From NCBI GenBank assembly GCA_018136815.1, contig CM030936.1, positions 6,774,034-6,838,033 on the forward strand: a stretch of 64,000 nucleotides of DNA, read 5' to 3'. The notes under the pieces were generated by a model. The model had not been told where the DNA came from. It did no database searches and saw nothing but the letters and a program-made list of their open reading frames with translations. The DNA comes from Isochrysis galbana. Lineage: Eukaryota; Haptophyta; Isochrysidales; Isochrysidaceae. Below, one piece after another: positions 11,498 through 22,410 of this stretch. Within the stretch, counting starts at the first letter, position 1; every line of letters starts with the position of its first letter. The position numbers and the translations under genes were made by a program.

Positions 11498-12439
11498 ATG
11501 TCCTCCTCTCTCCCCCCATCTGCTCCCCCCGCCGCCCCGCCCTTCGACTGGAGTGTGCTCTCGGGCTCCGCCGCCTCCACGTCCGCCCACCCCCTTCTCC
11601 AGCTGCGCCCTCTCTGGCTTGCTCTCCTCTGCCTAAGCCTCTGTCTGCTTCTTCTCTCTCTCCTCCTCTGCCGATGGTGGACCCTCTGCTTCAGTGCAAA
11701 GGGAGGTGAGAGGCATGGCGGTGCGCCGAGAAGGAAGGAGACCGAGGGGGGGATGCAAGCCTACAACGCCGTATGGCACGAGCAGGCGCCGCCAGATCTA
11801 GAGGGGGCGGTCGCTACGCTCGGGCTTGGAGAGGTTGCCACAGGGGGAGAGTGTGGGGACAGGAGGCAGACCACCGAGGGGGAGGGCTTGGGCAGGCGGG
11901 GCTGGGGACGTGGGAGCGACTATGGGTGCGAGGGAGGCACGACTTTGGCCGAGCGGGCCGGCTCGTTAGATGCTGAGAACTCGGGACGGCTCGCTGCCGG
12001 CACCATCGTGCCTATGCGCCGCTCGACCGCCTCACGAACGAGTGGCACACGCTGTTCGAGCCGCGCCTCGGCTGCAGGAGGTGCGCCTCGCTCGCTGTCA
12101 CAGCAGATCGAGCGGCACCTCGAGACTGCGGAGCTCGACCTCGAGGCCGTTGAGGCCAGTGTCAATGGTGACGCCACGCCCGCACAACGCGCCCGCCTGC
12201 GCGCCGCTGAGACTAACGATAGCATGCCGATGCCAGCGATGCTGCCAGCGCCAGAGCACGACGCGCCGCTTCCAATCTACGAAGTAGAGCCGCTTGAGAC
12301 GCGCATCACACTCAGCTGCAGCTCCGAGTCGCTTGTGTGCGGCTGGCTTATCTGTCTTGCCTTCGCCATCTGCCTACTCATCGCCTCGATCGTGCTGCTC
12401 GGCCTTTCCTTCCTGCCCTACGAAGAGACCGCAGTCTGA
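11498..12439 (+). CDS. Hypothetical protein with two predicted membrane segments
   Basis: A 313-aa ORF with a Pro/Ser-rich N-terminus, a strongly hydrophobic Leu/Cys segment at residues about 39-58 (LWLALLCLSLCLLLLSLLLC) and a second one near the C-terminus (about 283-305, WLICLAFAICLLIASIVLLG), ending PYEETAV. Between them are a Gly/Arg-rich stretch and a charged, probably helical segment (QQIERHLETAELDLEAVEAS). It is not a family I recognise. The C-terminal half looks most like real coding sequence; a donor-like AGGTGAGA at about 11,704 means the Gly-rich middle could be partly intron. The ATG follows a GA-rich leader ending GAAGAGCCA, resembling the leader at 46,442. Confidence 0.5.
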   Translation: MSSSLPPSAPPAAPPFDWSVLSGSAASTSAHPLLQLRPLWLALLCLSLCLLLLSLLLCRWWTLCFSAKGGERHGGAPRRKETEGGMQAYNAVWHEQAPPDLEGAVATLGLGEVATGGECGDRRQTTEGEGLGRRGWGRGSDYGCEGGTTLAERAGSLDAENSGRLAAGTIVPMRRSTASRTSGTRCSSRASAAGGAPRSLSQQIERHLETAELDLEAVEASVNGDATPAQRARLRAAETNDSMPMPAMLPAPEHDAPLPIYEVEPLETRITLSCSSESLVCGWLICLAFAICLLIASIVLLGLSFLPYEETAV

Positions 12440-12769
12440 GCAACGCACACGCTAACGCGCACTTTACGCGCATCCCCCGCGAATCCCAGTCTGCTGCCGT
12501 GACAAGCGGTCACTCTGCGGATGAAATGTGAGTCTGGCGATTGGAGCGCCAAGATGGTGCTGACAGGCGACGCAAGGCTGGCTGGCACCGCTGCGCAACA
12601 CTTCCACACGTCGGGCATACGCATGCGTTGCATATGTTCTTCGTCCTGCATGCACTACCCTCCAGCCTGCTCCCTGTCCCTTGGCGTTGGGGAGTACAAC
12701 GGCAGTAGTCTTGCATTCGTAGCCCTGCCACTCAGTTTGTTTAACTACTACGTAGTGTTCAAATCCTAG

Positions 12770-13090
12770 GACGGTCAAACAGCAAACAAGGCTTTTTAAG
12801 TACTAATATGGGGGGGTGACATTTTTTGACCATTCTCCAAAGGCCACAACAACACTCCCAGGGAGGCCACCTGTCGCCACGTAAATATTCGCCAGAAAAT
12901 AGAGGGTTTTTGCAGGCCGCAATAGGGCCCCAACAGCCCCCCGCTAAGGGTAGGTAAAAATATGTAGAAAAATCGCCCAAATATGTCGCTGAAATATGTT
13001 GAAATTATGTAGACTCCACGCCCAAATATGTAGAAAATATGTAGTTATGTAGTCAAGTTTTCTGCTTTTCTACTAAGTAAGCTAACGCGC
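12770..13090. repeat. Dispersed terminal motif followed by AT-rich ATATGTAGAAA micro-repeats
   Basis: A copy of the TA-GGACGGTCAAACA motif starts near 12,773 and its short inverted partner TTTTTGACC lies at about 12,825. From 12,950 to 13,075 irregular repeats of AAATATGTAGAAA give an AT-rich island unlike the flanks. No ORF is evident. Confidence 0.55.
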
Positions 13091-13817
13091 TCACGCACTC
13101 CGAGATCTCCGAACACCTAATTATCTATTATCTATCTACTATCTAGCAAGGTGTTTTGCATGGCTAGATAGACCATACATAGAGAGTATAGACAACAACA
13201 TAAAAAGACAGGATGCTATACTACAACATGCTCACACGCACACGCCCACATCACGCATCACGCGCGTTCTTCTCCTGCGCGCTTGTTGCCATTGTAGCGC
13301 AACAGCCTCGCGTGCGGACGTGGGGCTCGCAGCATCACTGCCGCCGCTCCCACGCCACGCAACGCGGCTCGTGCAGCGGCGTTTGCGGCCTCGCTGACCT
13401 GCAAGGGCGAGGGAGATGTGCGGGCGCGGGTCAGCACGCATGGGGCAGGGGCAGAGGGGCGAGGGGAAGGGGAGAGTGGCATGACCTGCTTGGCTGTCAT
13501 TTGGCGGCTTGGCGGCATGATGACGCTCGCCGCCTGTCGCTCCCGTCACTTGTTGCCACCGCCCTCCGCCCCCTCCACCAAGTCTTAAAGAAACACGTGA
13601 AAGTATCATGTACTCGTTCGCGCCGTTGCGACTCACCGAACAAAACGGTTATTCCCGCGTGCCCACCCCCCCTCCCTCCCCGCGCGAGTGGGCCCAAAAG
13701 TCGCGTTCCGTCAAAAGAGGGCCAGGTGAATTTTTTTGTCCTCAATATATTCCTGTTTTCTTTTTAGCACAAAACAAAGCTAATCACGCTTGCCCCCCCC
13801 CCCCCCCGCTCCTCTCA
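13091..13817. other. Intergenic spacer
   Basis: No convincing gene. Near 13,703 a short stretch (CGTTCCGTCAAAAGAGGGCC) is shared with 21,811, showing a further dispersed repeat. A C-run lies at about 13,793-13,808. Confidence 0.45.
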
Positions 13818-14281
13818 CTATGCGTGTTGAGTTTTCATCTTCTTCGTCTTTTTCTCACACCCCTCTTCCTCGATGGCGACGATGTCGTTCGGCTGATCTT
13901 GGATGGCGAGGTCTGTGATGCGTGAGAGGACGCTTGGTCGATCCTCCATGTAGAGCTTGCCAGCTGCTCGGCGCACTTGCACCATCCCGGGATAACTACC
14001 GACCAAGATTCTACTACTACGTCGCTTCTGTCTCTTCTAATGGCTATCGCCACTCCGCTTCCCGGGTCGCCCCTAGTTGCGGGAGTTTGAAACCAGTCCC
14101 ACCCTAGGGACCGGGCCAAGTTTCGCACCTTCAAGTGCCATCCATCGGAGTAATGATGCAATTCTTGCGCATACAGGATGTGGACTCCTCCTAATCTCGC
14201 TTGCGCTAGAGTAGATGCTAATTTATGTTTTGCTCCATTCAAATTGTATGTTGCAATCTTTAGATCGTTATTATTCACCAT
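13818..14281 (-). pseudogene. LINE ORF2 fragment: apurinic-type endonuclease domain, frameshifted and truncated
   Basis: The frame starting at 14,281 reads MVNNNDLKIATYNLNGAKHK, then a YAQELHHY segment and GSGVAIAIRRD, matching the N-terminal half of the EEP/APE endonuclease of non-LTR retrotransposons (N in TYNLNG, catalytic-type E in QELH). Near 14,010 the endonuclease-like sequence continues in another minus frame (GSYPGMVQVRRAAGKLYMED), so this copy has a frameshift. It then stops near 13,818 without an RT domain. The start codon overlaps the end of the upstream ORF1 by 11 nt (CATGGTGAATAA), a bicistronic arrangement typical of LINEs. Confidence 0.7.
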
Positions 14282-15654
14282 GACGGTACAGGCAACTAGC
14301 TCCGTTAACGCAGTATCCTGGATATGCTTTGTTAGCTTTAAGATTGCATTTTACCATACAACGTTGTTTGCCCGTTGCGGGGTCCTTTTCCCAACATCCG
14401 GGGATGTCGTGGCTGGAAGAGCATTGGACGATTTGCCGCCCTTTCATGCGATTGTTCTTGCATTCGCCCGCCATGAATCGGCGGCAAGGTGCCGCCGCTC
14501 CAAGGCCCATAAGGGCCCTGTAGTCCATGGCGTTGCTTATCTCGCGTTGGCGTTTGCGTTGCTCCGCTTTCGCTTTGTCTTGCTCGCATGTGCATTGGCG
14601 AAAACTGACTTGATTCTTGCGCAGATATGAGATAGCCCACGGCTTATCGTACCCTTTGCAACCTCCTGGGGCGCCGTGTATGGCAATGTCGCCTTCCGGC
14701 GTCACGCATTCCACCGAGGAGCGGACCGCGTAGTCCAAGTTGAAATTCTCCCCATCATCGAGGGTCACGTGGAAAGTCCGCGGGAAGCGATGGCCTAGGG
14801 GCGGCGAAGGTGGCGGGGGTGACGGTGGCGGCGGCGAAGGTGGCGGGGGTGACGGTGGCGGCGGCGAAGGTGGCGGGGGTGACGGTGGCGGCGGCGAGGG
14901 GGGTGGCGGCGAGGGGGGTGGCGGCGAGGGGGTGGTGAAGATGGAGGCGGCGGCGAGGGGGGTGGAGGAGATGGAGGAGGCGGTGAGGGGGGCGGCGGCG
15001 AAGGGGGAGGAGGAGACGGCGGCGGCGGCGAGGGAGGAGGAGGAGAGGGCGGTGAGGAGGCGGAGAAGGCGACGGCGGCGCAAACGGCGGGGGCGGGAAG
15101 GGCGACGGAGGATATGACGGCGGTGGAGAGGACGGGGGGGGAGGTGACGGTTGCGGCGAAGGAGGTGGCGCGCGAGGAGGCGACAAGGGCGGCGGATGTG
15201 ACGGCGGAGGCGGAAGAGGTTCCGGAGAAAGGGGAGAAGGTGGAGGAGGAGGGCTCGGGTCTGGCGCAAACGGCGGTGGTGGCGATGGGTCCGGGAAGAA
15301 GGGACCCGGCGGTGGCGGCGGGTTCGGGTCCGGAGCGAGTGGAGGCGCGCGTGGTGGAGGAGTGGGCTCCGGGAAGAACGGGCCAGGCGGTGGCGGCGGG
15401 TTCGGGTCCGGAGCGAGTGGGGGCGCGCGTGGCGGAGGAGTGGGCTCCGGGAAGAACGGGCCAGGCGGTGGCGGCGGGCTGGGGTCCGGAGCGAGCGGGG
15501 GAGCGCGTGGTGGCGGGGTGGGATCGGGTGGGAGCGGGCTGGGCGGCGGAGGTGGTTGAGGGTCAGGCGAGAGGGGAGAGGGTGGAGGGGGAGACGGCGG
15601 GGGAGGAGGCGACGACGGGGCGAGAGATCTAACGCGCATGGCTCGTTTACGCAT
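14271..15654 (-). pseudogene. LINE ORF1-like: Pro-rich N-terminus plus Cys/His zinc-finger C-terminus, frameshifted
   Basis: The C-terminal part (about 14,800 to 14,271) has Cys/His clusters such as CRRFMAGEC...CSSSH and CVNGASCLYRH, resembling CCCH-type fingers of nucleic-acid-binding proteins. It is preceded by a SPPPPSPPPP tract. The Pro-rich reading passes through three minus frames: from 15,654 to about 15,050, then a second frame about 15,050-14,935, then the frame of the C-terminus. At least two frameshifts in G/C runs therefore separate the parts; they may be mutations or sequencing errors. The 11-nt overlap with an endonuclease ORF downstream suggests a LINE ORF1 rather than a host wall protein, but a host gene cannot be excluded. 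Confidence 0.5.
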
Positions 15655-15963
15655 ATGTGCGACCCGGGTGGCAGAGGGGAACAGCCGCTGTGCGCACGCA
15701 CGACGGCGCCTCCACGGGGGCGCCGAGCCGTGCGCGCGTGTGATTGCAGCTCGTCACGGGAGATCTAACGTACAATGTTTTACGCAATTGCGCGGCGCGT
15801 GTGCTTGCAGCTCAATCTTGGCAAAAATAACACGGGTGTATAAATAGCCACGTGACAATATGGATGTACAGCCACATCCGCTGTAAATCCAATGCCGGTG
15901 GTAGACCGACGGCCTTGAGGTCTCCACCGCCGAGCACGCCCAGGGGTGGGGACAGTCGATGGC

Positions 15964-16734
15964 TCAAACAAGTCTGTCCCATATTCGATGGAACGCGGCC
16001 TGAGTGGCGTCTAGGCCTTCTAGCCTAGAGAGTAGGAATTTCATGAATGTGGCTACATCTTCGCTTTTGATATCCTTCTTGTCCTCAGCTAGCTGGGCTA
16101 GCTGAATGAAGAAGGGAGTGTCTTCGGGTTCTTCTTCCTCATCTGGTGGAGGAGAAGCAAATGAGGTGGTGTTGTTTGGAGTCGGTTTTGGGTCCGACTG
16201 GGGGTCGGCCCGCTTGCGTGACTGCGGCTGTGGCTGTTGAGCTGGTGGCTGCTGGGCTTGCTGTTGTGGCTCTTTCCCTTTGTGTCCATGTGCGGCTTGC
16301 GCGTACGACTTAGGTGGAGGATTTGGCTGTTGGTTGGAGGGAGCAAATGCTCCAGTGATTGTTTGTTGTGTCATGTGCCCGCCCCCGAGGGGTGCACAGA
16401 TGGTAGGAGTTACCGCCATGGGGGTGGCAGCAGAGCTGCCACACCCCATGGGGAGTCCTTGAGTGGGTGGCTGCCCGGCGGCGCTGGCGTTCTGAGCCTG
16501 AGTCAGGTTCTGCTTGTCAGCAGGGAACAGGACTTTGCCTGCTCCCTGCTTCTGTGGCTGCCTGGGAGGCGAGGGTGGCGGCGCCATCTCGACGTCGTTG
16601 TCAGGCGGTGCTGAGGCCTGCGAGCGCTTCGGCTCCGGCGGCTTGGGGCGGCCCCGTTGGGGCGTCGTGACGGCGGGGGGCTGGGAGAGGGGAGCGGTCG
16701 GCGCGCGCTCCATCGCTAAAACTATAACAATAGT
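15964..16734 (-). mobile_element. LINE 5' end with complete ORF1 (MERAPTAP type)
   Basis: The 5' UTR end ATTGTTATAGTTTTAGCG precedes the ATG at 16,713. The 249-aa ORF1 starts MERAPTAPLSQPP, is rich in Pro, Gln and Ser, has a Lys/Arg patch (PQSRKRADPQ) and an acidic stretch (DEEEEPEDTP), and ends in a helix-rich segment (AFHRIWDRLV). It is the longest copy of this ORF1 head in the window; truncated copies lie near 9.2, 20.7, 22.4 and 36.4 kb. The match to ORF2 is lost below 15,964. Confidence 0.7.
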
Positions 16735-16740
16735 TTTTGT

Positions 16741-16894
16741 CTGCTACTGGAAACCTACCACACCCAGCCCCTAGGTAGAGCACGAGGGGACGAGCCGCAA
16801 GGCAGGTGGAGGGGTGATAAGGGAAGCGGGCGTGGCTGCAGTTAGGCTGTGAAGGGTCGCGCACGCGGCGAGACTATTAAGAAGCTTTTTTTTT
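16741..16894 (+). mobile_element. LINE 3' UTR fragment of a related subfamily
   Basis: A stretch resembling the family 3' end terminates in ATTAAGAAGCTTTTTTTTT at about 16,894. It lies head to head with the ORF1 copy on the other strand, with no coding part. Confidence 0.45.
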
Positions 16895-17499
16895 GTTTCA
16901 TTCACATTCACATGGCCGGAAGCCAGTACCGATATGAGAGAGTAGGAAGAGTGGTTAGTAGGAGAGACAGTGGGAAATATGCCGGGGGGGGGGGGAGGAG
17001 GGCAGAATTCAGTACTCCTCTCTCCGAGAGAGAGAGGAGGAGGACTAGAGAGAGGGAAGAAGGAGAGAGATCTTCTATATAAAGGGGGGGGGGGGGGGGG
17101 GGGAGGGCGAGAGAGTGGGCGTGCTGCGTGGGGAAAGAAGAGGAGAGAGAGAGTGTCGGCGGGGAGGGGGGAGAGAGGGACGGATGGAGCCCCTCTTCCT
17201 GCCCCAGCTGGGCTCGCGGCTCTGGCCGGCGCTCGGAGACCACGAGCGAGGTCGCCATTCCTTCCCCCTACTCACCCACCCCATCCCCCCATCCCCCCCA
17301 ACCGCCCCACCCACTCCAACTCCCTCTCTCCTCCCCTCTCTCCTCCCCTCTCTCCGCCCCTCTCTCCGCCCCTCTCCCACTCCCACTCCCTGTCTCATCC
17401 CCTCTCTCCGCCCCTCTCTAAGCCCCTCTCCCACCCTTCCTCTCAGCCACCGCTCGCCTTCCCTTTGCCACCCAACACGCTCCCACTTCACCCAGCACA

Positions 17500-17502
17500 C
17501 AC

Positions 17503-17556
<54 letters not shown>

Positions 17557-17648
17557 CGCAACGCAACGCACGCACGCAACGCAACGCACGCACGCACGCA
17601 ACGCAACGCACGCACGCACGCACGCAACGCACGCACGCACGCAACGCA
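17500..17648. repeat. Microsatellite CGCA / CGCAACGCA up to an assembly gap
   Basis: Tandem ACGC and CGCAACGCA units run into the gap at 17,649 and resume on its far side (17,749-17,775), so the gap is probably an unresolved expansion of this repeat. Confidence 0.85.
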
Positions 17649-17748
17649 NNNNNNNNNNNNNNNNNNNNNNNNNNNNNNNNNNNNNNNNNNNNNNNNNNNN
17701 NNNNNNNNNNNNNNNNNNNNNNNNNNNNNNNNNNNNNNNNNNNNNNNN
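17649..17748. other. Assembly gap (100 N)
   Basis: Exactly 100 unknown bases, a conventional gap of unspecified length. The ORF apparently running across it from 16,970 is not supported. Confidence 0.95.
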
Positions 17749-17861
17749 CGCAACGCACGCGAGGACGCACGCATGCGCGCACACACACGTTCTACCACGC
17801 TGGCTTTACCCCGCTTCCCACCGCTCCCTCCCGCCCCTTACCCTTCCCTCACCCCTCGCAG

Positions 17862-20133
17862 CCGTACTCCGGGCGCACCTTCTCCCGCAGCCCGCCCTCG
17901 CACCGTCCTCCTCGGAAGACACGGCCGCAGCTCCGGACTGGCTCGTGTGGAACCCTGCGCGAGACCCGGCAGGCGGCGCTCTCCTCAACGTGCGCTCGGC
18001 AGGCCGGAGGCTGCCTGCGCGGCGCGGTGTCGCTCAGACGTCGGTGTTCTGGCTGAGGCCGCGGGCAGCAGGTTCCCTCGATATCAAGGTGAGCGAGATC
18101 CAGGACGCAGAGGACGCGCGGCCGGTGCGCGTGCGCGGCGTGCTCTTTGCCGTCTTCCAGCGGTACGCACGCCTGCCCTCGTCGCGCGCACACGCGGCGA
18201 CGCCCTTCGGCAGCTCCCTCTACCCAGCACTAGCGACACGCATGGCAGGTACCGCATCCGCCGCTTCAAGCAGGTCGTGCTCGCCAGGCTTGACCCTCCA
18301 TACCGTGAGGTCCTCCTCACCTACGCCAACCGCACGCCCTCTGAGGGAAACTGGCTGCCGTGGACTCATGATGGGCGGTTATACGTCACCTACTCACTGT
18401 GCCCACACCGCGTCTTGGCGGTCGACACCGACACCGGCGTATGCACAACCGCCTACCTCACCGAGCGGCCAGGATGCCGTCGCGACGAGCGGGGCAGCGC
18501 CTCGGGCGTGCGCTATCTGGATGACGATTCCATCATCGGGCTGGGCCACTTCCGCTCGATGTACGGCCTATACTCGCACTTCTTTTTCCAGAGATCCGCC
18601 CGACCGCCGTTTGCAATCACGCACGTCTCCAGGCCATTTCGCTTCCACATTCCCAGCCGAGGCGCCATCGGCGCGGAGCTGAGCGCGGCGCTGCCCTTGC
18701 TGACCGACTCGAAGGTCCAATTCGCGTTGAGCCTCAGACGCTGCCCGGCGTCGTCTGTCAGAGGCACAACGGCCGGTGTTGCATCGCGCGCGGTATCGGG
18801 TGCAGCCGCCCGCTGTGAGAGCGGCGACTTGCTCGCTGACATTGGCGCCTCGGACGCCGCGGCCTTCACAACGCTCATGACACGACAAGCCTTCTGCCAC
18901 TTCACCCACTGGTGCGACAACTCGAAGCGGGACGCAGCCACTGCACGGAGCCCATCATGCGCTCGGCCGCCCGCGGTGGCCCCCATTCTCAGAGGCCCAC
19001 TGCTCGCCTCCACTCTTGGAGGACCAACGCGCACGTATGCGATCGTCATCAAGGGCCCACTTCTAGCCTTCACTGAGGACGCCATAGACTTCTACGCTCG
19101 TACACTGGCAGCAGATGACGTGGCCATAGTCTTCTCCCACACCAACGGCTCGTGCTTCACAACATCAGTGCTTGAACGTCTGCGCCAGCTGGCGCAAAGA
19201 CACGCCAACTTCGCCTGGACCATCATTGCAGAACCCTTGAGACTTGGCGAGAGCTACCGCAACGTGCAACGCGAGTCGACATACTACGGCGCGCGATTCG
19301 CCGCCGACGCGTTCGACGCACAGTACGTCTTCATGCAACGCGCAGATTCCGTGTTCCAGGCGCCGAACTTCCTAGTGGATCTTGCGCAAGTACTTCAAGC
19401 GCTGCCCCCTCCCTCGGTGCCCATGCCGGGTGGTCGCATCGGCTTTTGTCCCACGCAGCTGCAGCTGACGGACACCTACGGTGCGATTGCCCTGCCAGTA
19501 GTGAGAGGGGCACGGGCACATCACGCGGCGGCCCGCAGACACGCGCACATGCCTTCTTGCTCCCTCATATTTCGGCTCTGAACGCGCCATTCTCCACCTC
19601 GCGGATCCCGAGTTTTCATAGGCCGCTACCATCTCGACGACCACTGCATGTTTGGCACCACGGCAGCGGTGCTCCACTATTGGTCGGTCGACAATGTGTA
19701 CTATCGCGCGGATGCGCAGGCCTGGTCGGGAGCGAAGCTCGGAAACACGAGGCGCGGTTGCCGGAACCCGTCCGTCGAGTCGGATAACGGCTTCATTTGG
19801 GTTGCAGACGATTTCTCCTGCCGTAGTGTGCCGATGCCTCCGTCCACGCGCGATCTCATCACGGAGCGGTCCTTCGTCATCAATTCTGGCCGGCTCGGGC
19901 ACGTTTGCCGCCGCAAGCACGCCAATCGCCACCTAGACCTCCCCGTCGACCCTAGCACCTTCAATGTAATGGACTTCAAAGACAACTACCCAAAGTTGGT
20001 ACCCTATGGCGTCCATGTGCTTTGCAAGCAGGAGTCGCTTGTGTACGACTGCTCGAGCGTCGCCGACGGGGTGCAGAATCGCACTGATACACCTCGTTGG
20101 AGCTGTGCGGCGTCGAACACGCGATGCCCTTAG
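17862..20133 (+). CDS. Beta-propeller plus WavE-type glycosyltransferase fusion (5' end unresolved)
   Basis: Resolved exons are about 17,862-18,162, 18,249-19,480 and 19,622-20,133 (phases match; GT-AG introns of 86 and 141 bp), about 680 aa plus an unknown N-terminus. The N-terminal half has five-bladed-propeller features (AEDARPVRVRGVLFAVFQR, EGNWLPWTHDGRLYVTYSLC, GLGHFRSMYGLYSHFF) as in GH43/GH130-like and related sugar-active proteins. The second half (about 19,036-19,800) fits the WavE/LPS-synthesis glycosyltransferase pattern: an AIVIKGPL strand, AIVFSHTNG, SYRNVQRESTYYGARFAADA, and QRADSVF followed later by YHLDDHCMFGT. The likely role is glycan synthesis in the secretory pathway. A first exon may start at ATG 17,184, but the gap and microsatellite intervene. 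Function is inferred from motifs only. Confidence 0.55.
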
Positions 20134-20646
20134 ATGCGAGCTGGGAGGGCGCGTGTAGTCGTTTTCACGGTGCCTCGCATTGGCATTGGCGGGGACGACG
20201 CCAATGAGCTAAATTCACTCGACGTATACTGCGTATAGATCGTGGCGTGTGGTATGTTAGAATCCGGGGTGCACAATTCTTAGTGAGGTCAATTGTCGAA
20301 ACAGCGCTATTTTGACTTCTCGGGGTCTGGCGGTGCCCTCATCTCGATCTGGATGGATCGTCGAAATCGAGCACGCAGCGCGCCCGGTATCAGTTTGAAG
20401 TTGAGCTTTTCAAGCCCTTTGCCTTTGCCTTTGCGACTTAAACGTAAACTTTTGTTGTTAATTTATTTGGTTACGTTTTGTTGTCATTGTTGTGGTTGTG
20501 GAGGCCCCAGGGGGTGGCGGCAAGGCTAGTTAGGCGAATGGAATGGGAATGGACGGTGTTTGTCACCTCTTGACATTGTTGATGCCCTTGTGCACTTTGC
20601 GCCCGTTCCAAGATCATACAATGTGGTTTATGACTTCCGGCTGAGG
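20134..20646. other. Intergenic spacer downstream of the WavE-type gene
   Basis: No gene or repeat recognised; it is bounded on the right by the LINE target-site duplication. Confidence 0.5.
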
Positions 20647-21730
20647 TTTGTTTACAGCACTACTAAACTATTGTTATAGTTTTAGCGATGGAGCGCGCGC
20701 CGACCGCTCCCACCTCCCAGCCCTCTGCCGCCACGACGCCCCAACGGGGCCGACCCAAGCCACCGGAGCCCAAGCGCTCGCAACCCTCAGCCCCTCCCGA
20801 TCAGGACGTCGCGAGATGGCGCCACCTCCCTCTCCTCCCAGGCAGCCTCACAGCCAGGGAACAGGCAGAGTCCTGTTCCCTGGTGCAGACCAGAGCCAGG
20901 GCAATGCCCTGCCACAGGCCTCCCTCGACACGCCACCCAGCCAAGGACTCCCCATGGGGGCTGGCAGCACTGCTGCCACCCCCATGGTGGCAACTCCTAC
21001 CATCAGTGCACGCCCTAAATTTTACTTTGTACTTTGTAGACCTATTACCTGTTAACAGGTAACAGGTCTAGTAGACCTGTTGACCTGTTAATAGAACCTA
21101 TTAGAAGCCTGTTGTCCCATCTGGGATCCTTACGGACTTCTACAACATACAATATGGCAACGCGGATGGTAGGTCCGCAAGATCGATCCTTAGGGCAATT
21201 CTCACTAGATACCACCTATTAGCAACGGCGAAAACCGGCTTCTTCCAAAGACTTAAGGGGCAACGGGAGAAGATGGGGCTACACGCCCCGAGTAATAAGC
21301 ATATAAAGAAGATGATAAGCCCCCTTTACACGGTGGATAAAGATTTCAACCTTGTAGCATCGGAGGACCTCTCGCAGGCGGCGAGAGAATTGGATATACG
21401 AAACATCACTTAGGATGGATAACATACTTACTAGCAATAAACCTGGCGGCGACCAAAGCGGGATCATACGGACTCCAAGGAGGGTAATCCGATAACAGTA
21501 AGAACACAAGAGAAGCCACAGTCTTCCGCCCCCTTCTCTCCGACTCCCGGCCGAAGCAGCGCGCACGGCCTCCCTGGAACCGGCTTCTCCGCTAAAGAGG
21601 GAACTGGGGAAGGGGAAGGGGGTTGATAGGGGTTAGGGTTGGGTAGTAGGGAGGTTCAATAGCACGCTGCCTCACGCCGCGCATGTAGCGGGAAATTTTA
21701 AGAAGGATTTTTTTTGTTTACAGCACTACT
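20647..21730 (+). mobile_element. Internally deleted LINE with 18-bp target-site duplication
   Basis: The element (20,665-21,712) is flanked by an exact 18-bp direct repeat TTTGTTTACAGCACTACT (20,647-20,664 and 21,713-21,730), which fixes both ends. It starts AAACTATTGTTATAG, has the ORF1 start at 20,688 (MERAPTAPTSQP), loses ORF1 near 21,010 and jumps through a short palindrome-rich stretch (ACCTGTTAACAGGT) to the RT C-terminal coding end (about 21,119-21,412, stop TAG) and the 3' UTR, ending GAAGGATTTTTTTT. ORF1 is frameshifted relative to the copy at 16.7 kb. The sense strand ends in oligo(T), not poly(A). Confidence 0.8.
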
Positions 21731-22185
21731 TCCGGGGTGCGCCCAAGTCGGAGGAGTTCTATGTTCTATTTCTATTTTAGCCCTTTGAAAGCCCTTTGTT
21801 TGTGAACTCGCATTCCGTCAAAAGAGGGCCAAGTGATACTTTTCTTATCGCTTAGAATGTTATATTAACATTGAGTTGGAAGGCGCGTGCGCAAAGCAAC
21901 TTTTCCCACTCCACTTTTCGGAACACTCCTAACACCTGCAGCTAAATCTTCATCTTCTTCGTCTTTTAATTAATTTTTAACAAAATTTAATGGGTCGCGG
22001 CGCGGCAAAGGAACGGAACTAGCGCTAACTCAAGACAGGACTCCCTGCCGCGGCAAGCGCAAGCACCCTTCCCCCTTATGCCACCCAGCTCTTCACTAGG
22101 TTTCTACCTGCGCTAGCTAGCTGGAGCGCCCCTCCCTCCACACTCAAACAGGCCCCCACGCCAAGATCTTGTTCTGGTCTCGCAG
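21731..22185. other. Interrupted dispersed repeat (LINE target site)
   Basis: Sequence just after the LINE (CGGGGTGCGCCCAAGTCGGA, then TTTTAGCCCTTTG) matches 49,270-49,310, so the LINE inserted into another repeat. A short stretch at 21,811 is shared with 13,703. No coding region is seen. Confidence 0.5.
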
Positions 22186-22410
22186 GCAAGGGGGCCTAAT
22201 TAATGGGAAGGGAACAGGGCTCGATCGGCCTGTTCCCTGTTTCTGGGGCTGGTGGGGAGGCGAGGGTGGCGGGGCCATGTCGACGTCGGTGTCTGGTGGG
22301 GCAGAGGCCTGCGAGCGCTTGGGCTCCGGCGGCTTGGGGCGGCAGGGGGCTGTGAGAGGGGAGCGGTCGGCGCGCGCTCCATCGCTAAAACTATACATAG
22401 TTTTATGAAT
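22186..22410 (-). mobile_element. LINE 5' fragment (ORF1 head)
   Basis: Reverse-complement copy of the ORF1 head: the ATG at about 22,382 reads MERAPTAPLSQPPAAP, preceded by TATAGTTTTAGCG. It is disrupted by indels after about 60 codons. No ORF2 or 3' UTR adjoins it. Confidence 0.65.

Noticed and set aside
16970-18682. Single 570-residue ORF running across the N gap
   Set aside because: The gap length is arbitrary, the upstream part is microsatellite, and splice phases show the frame changes at 18,163-18,248.
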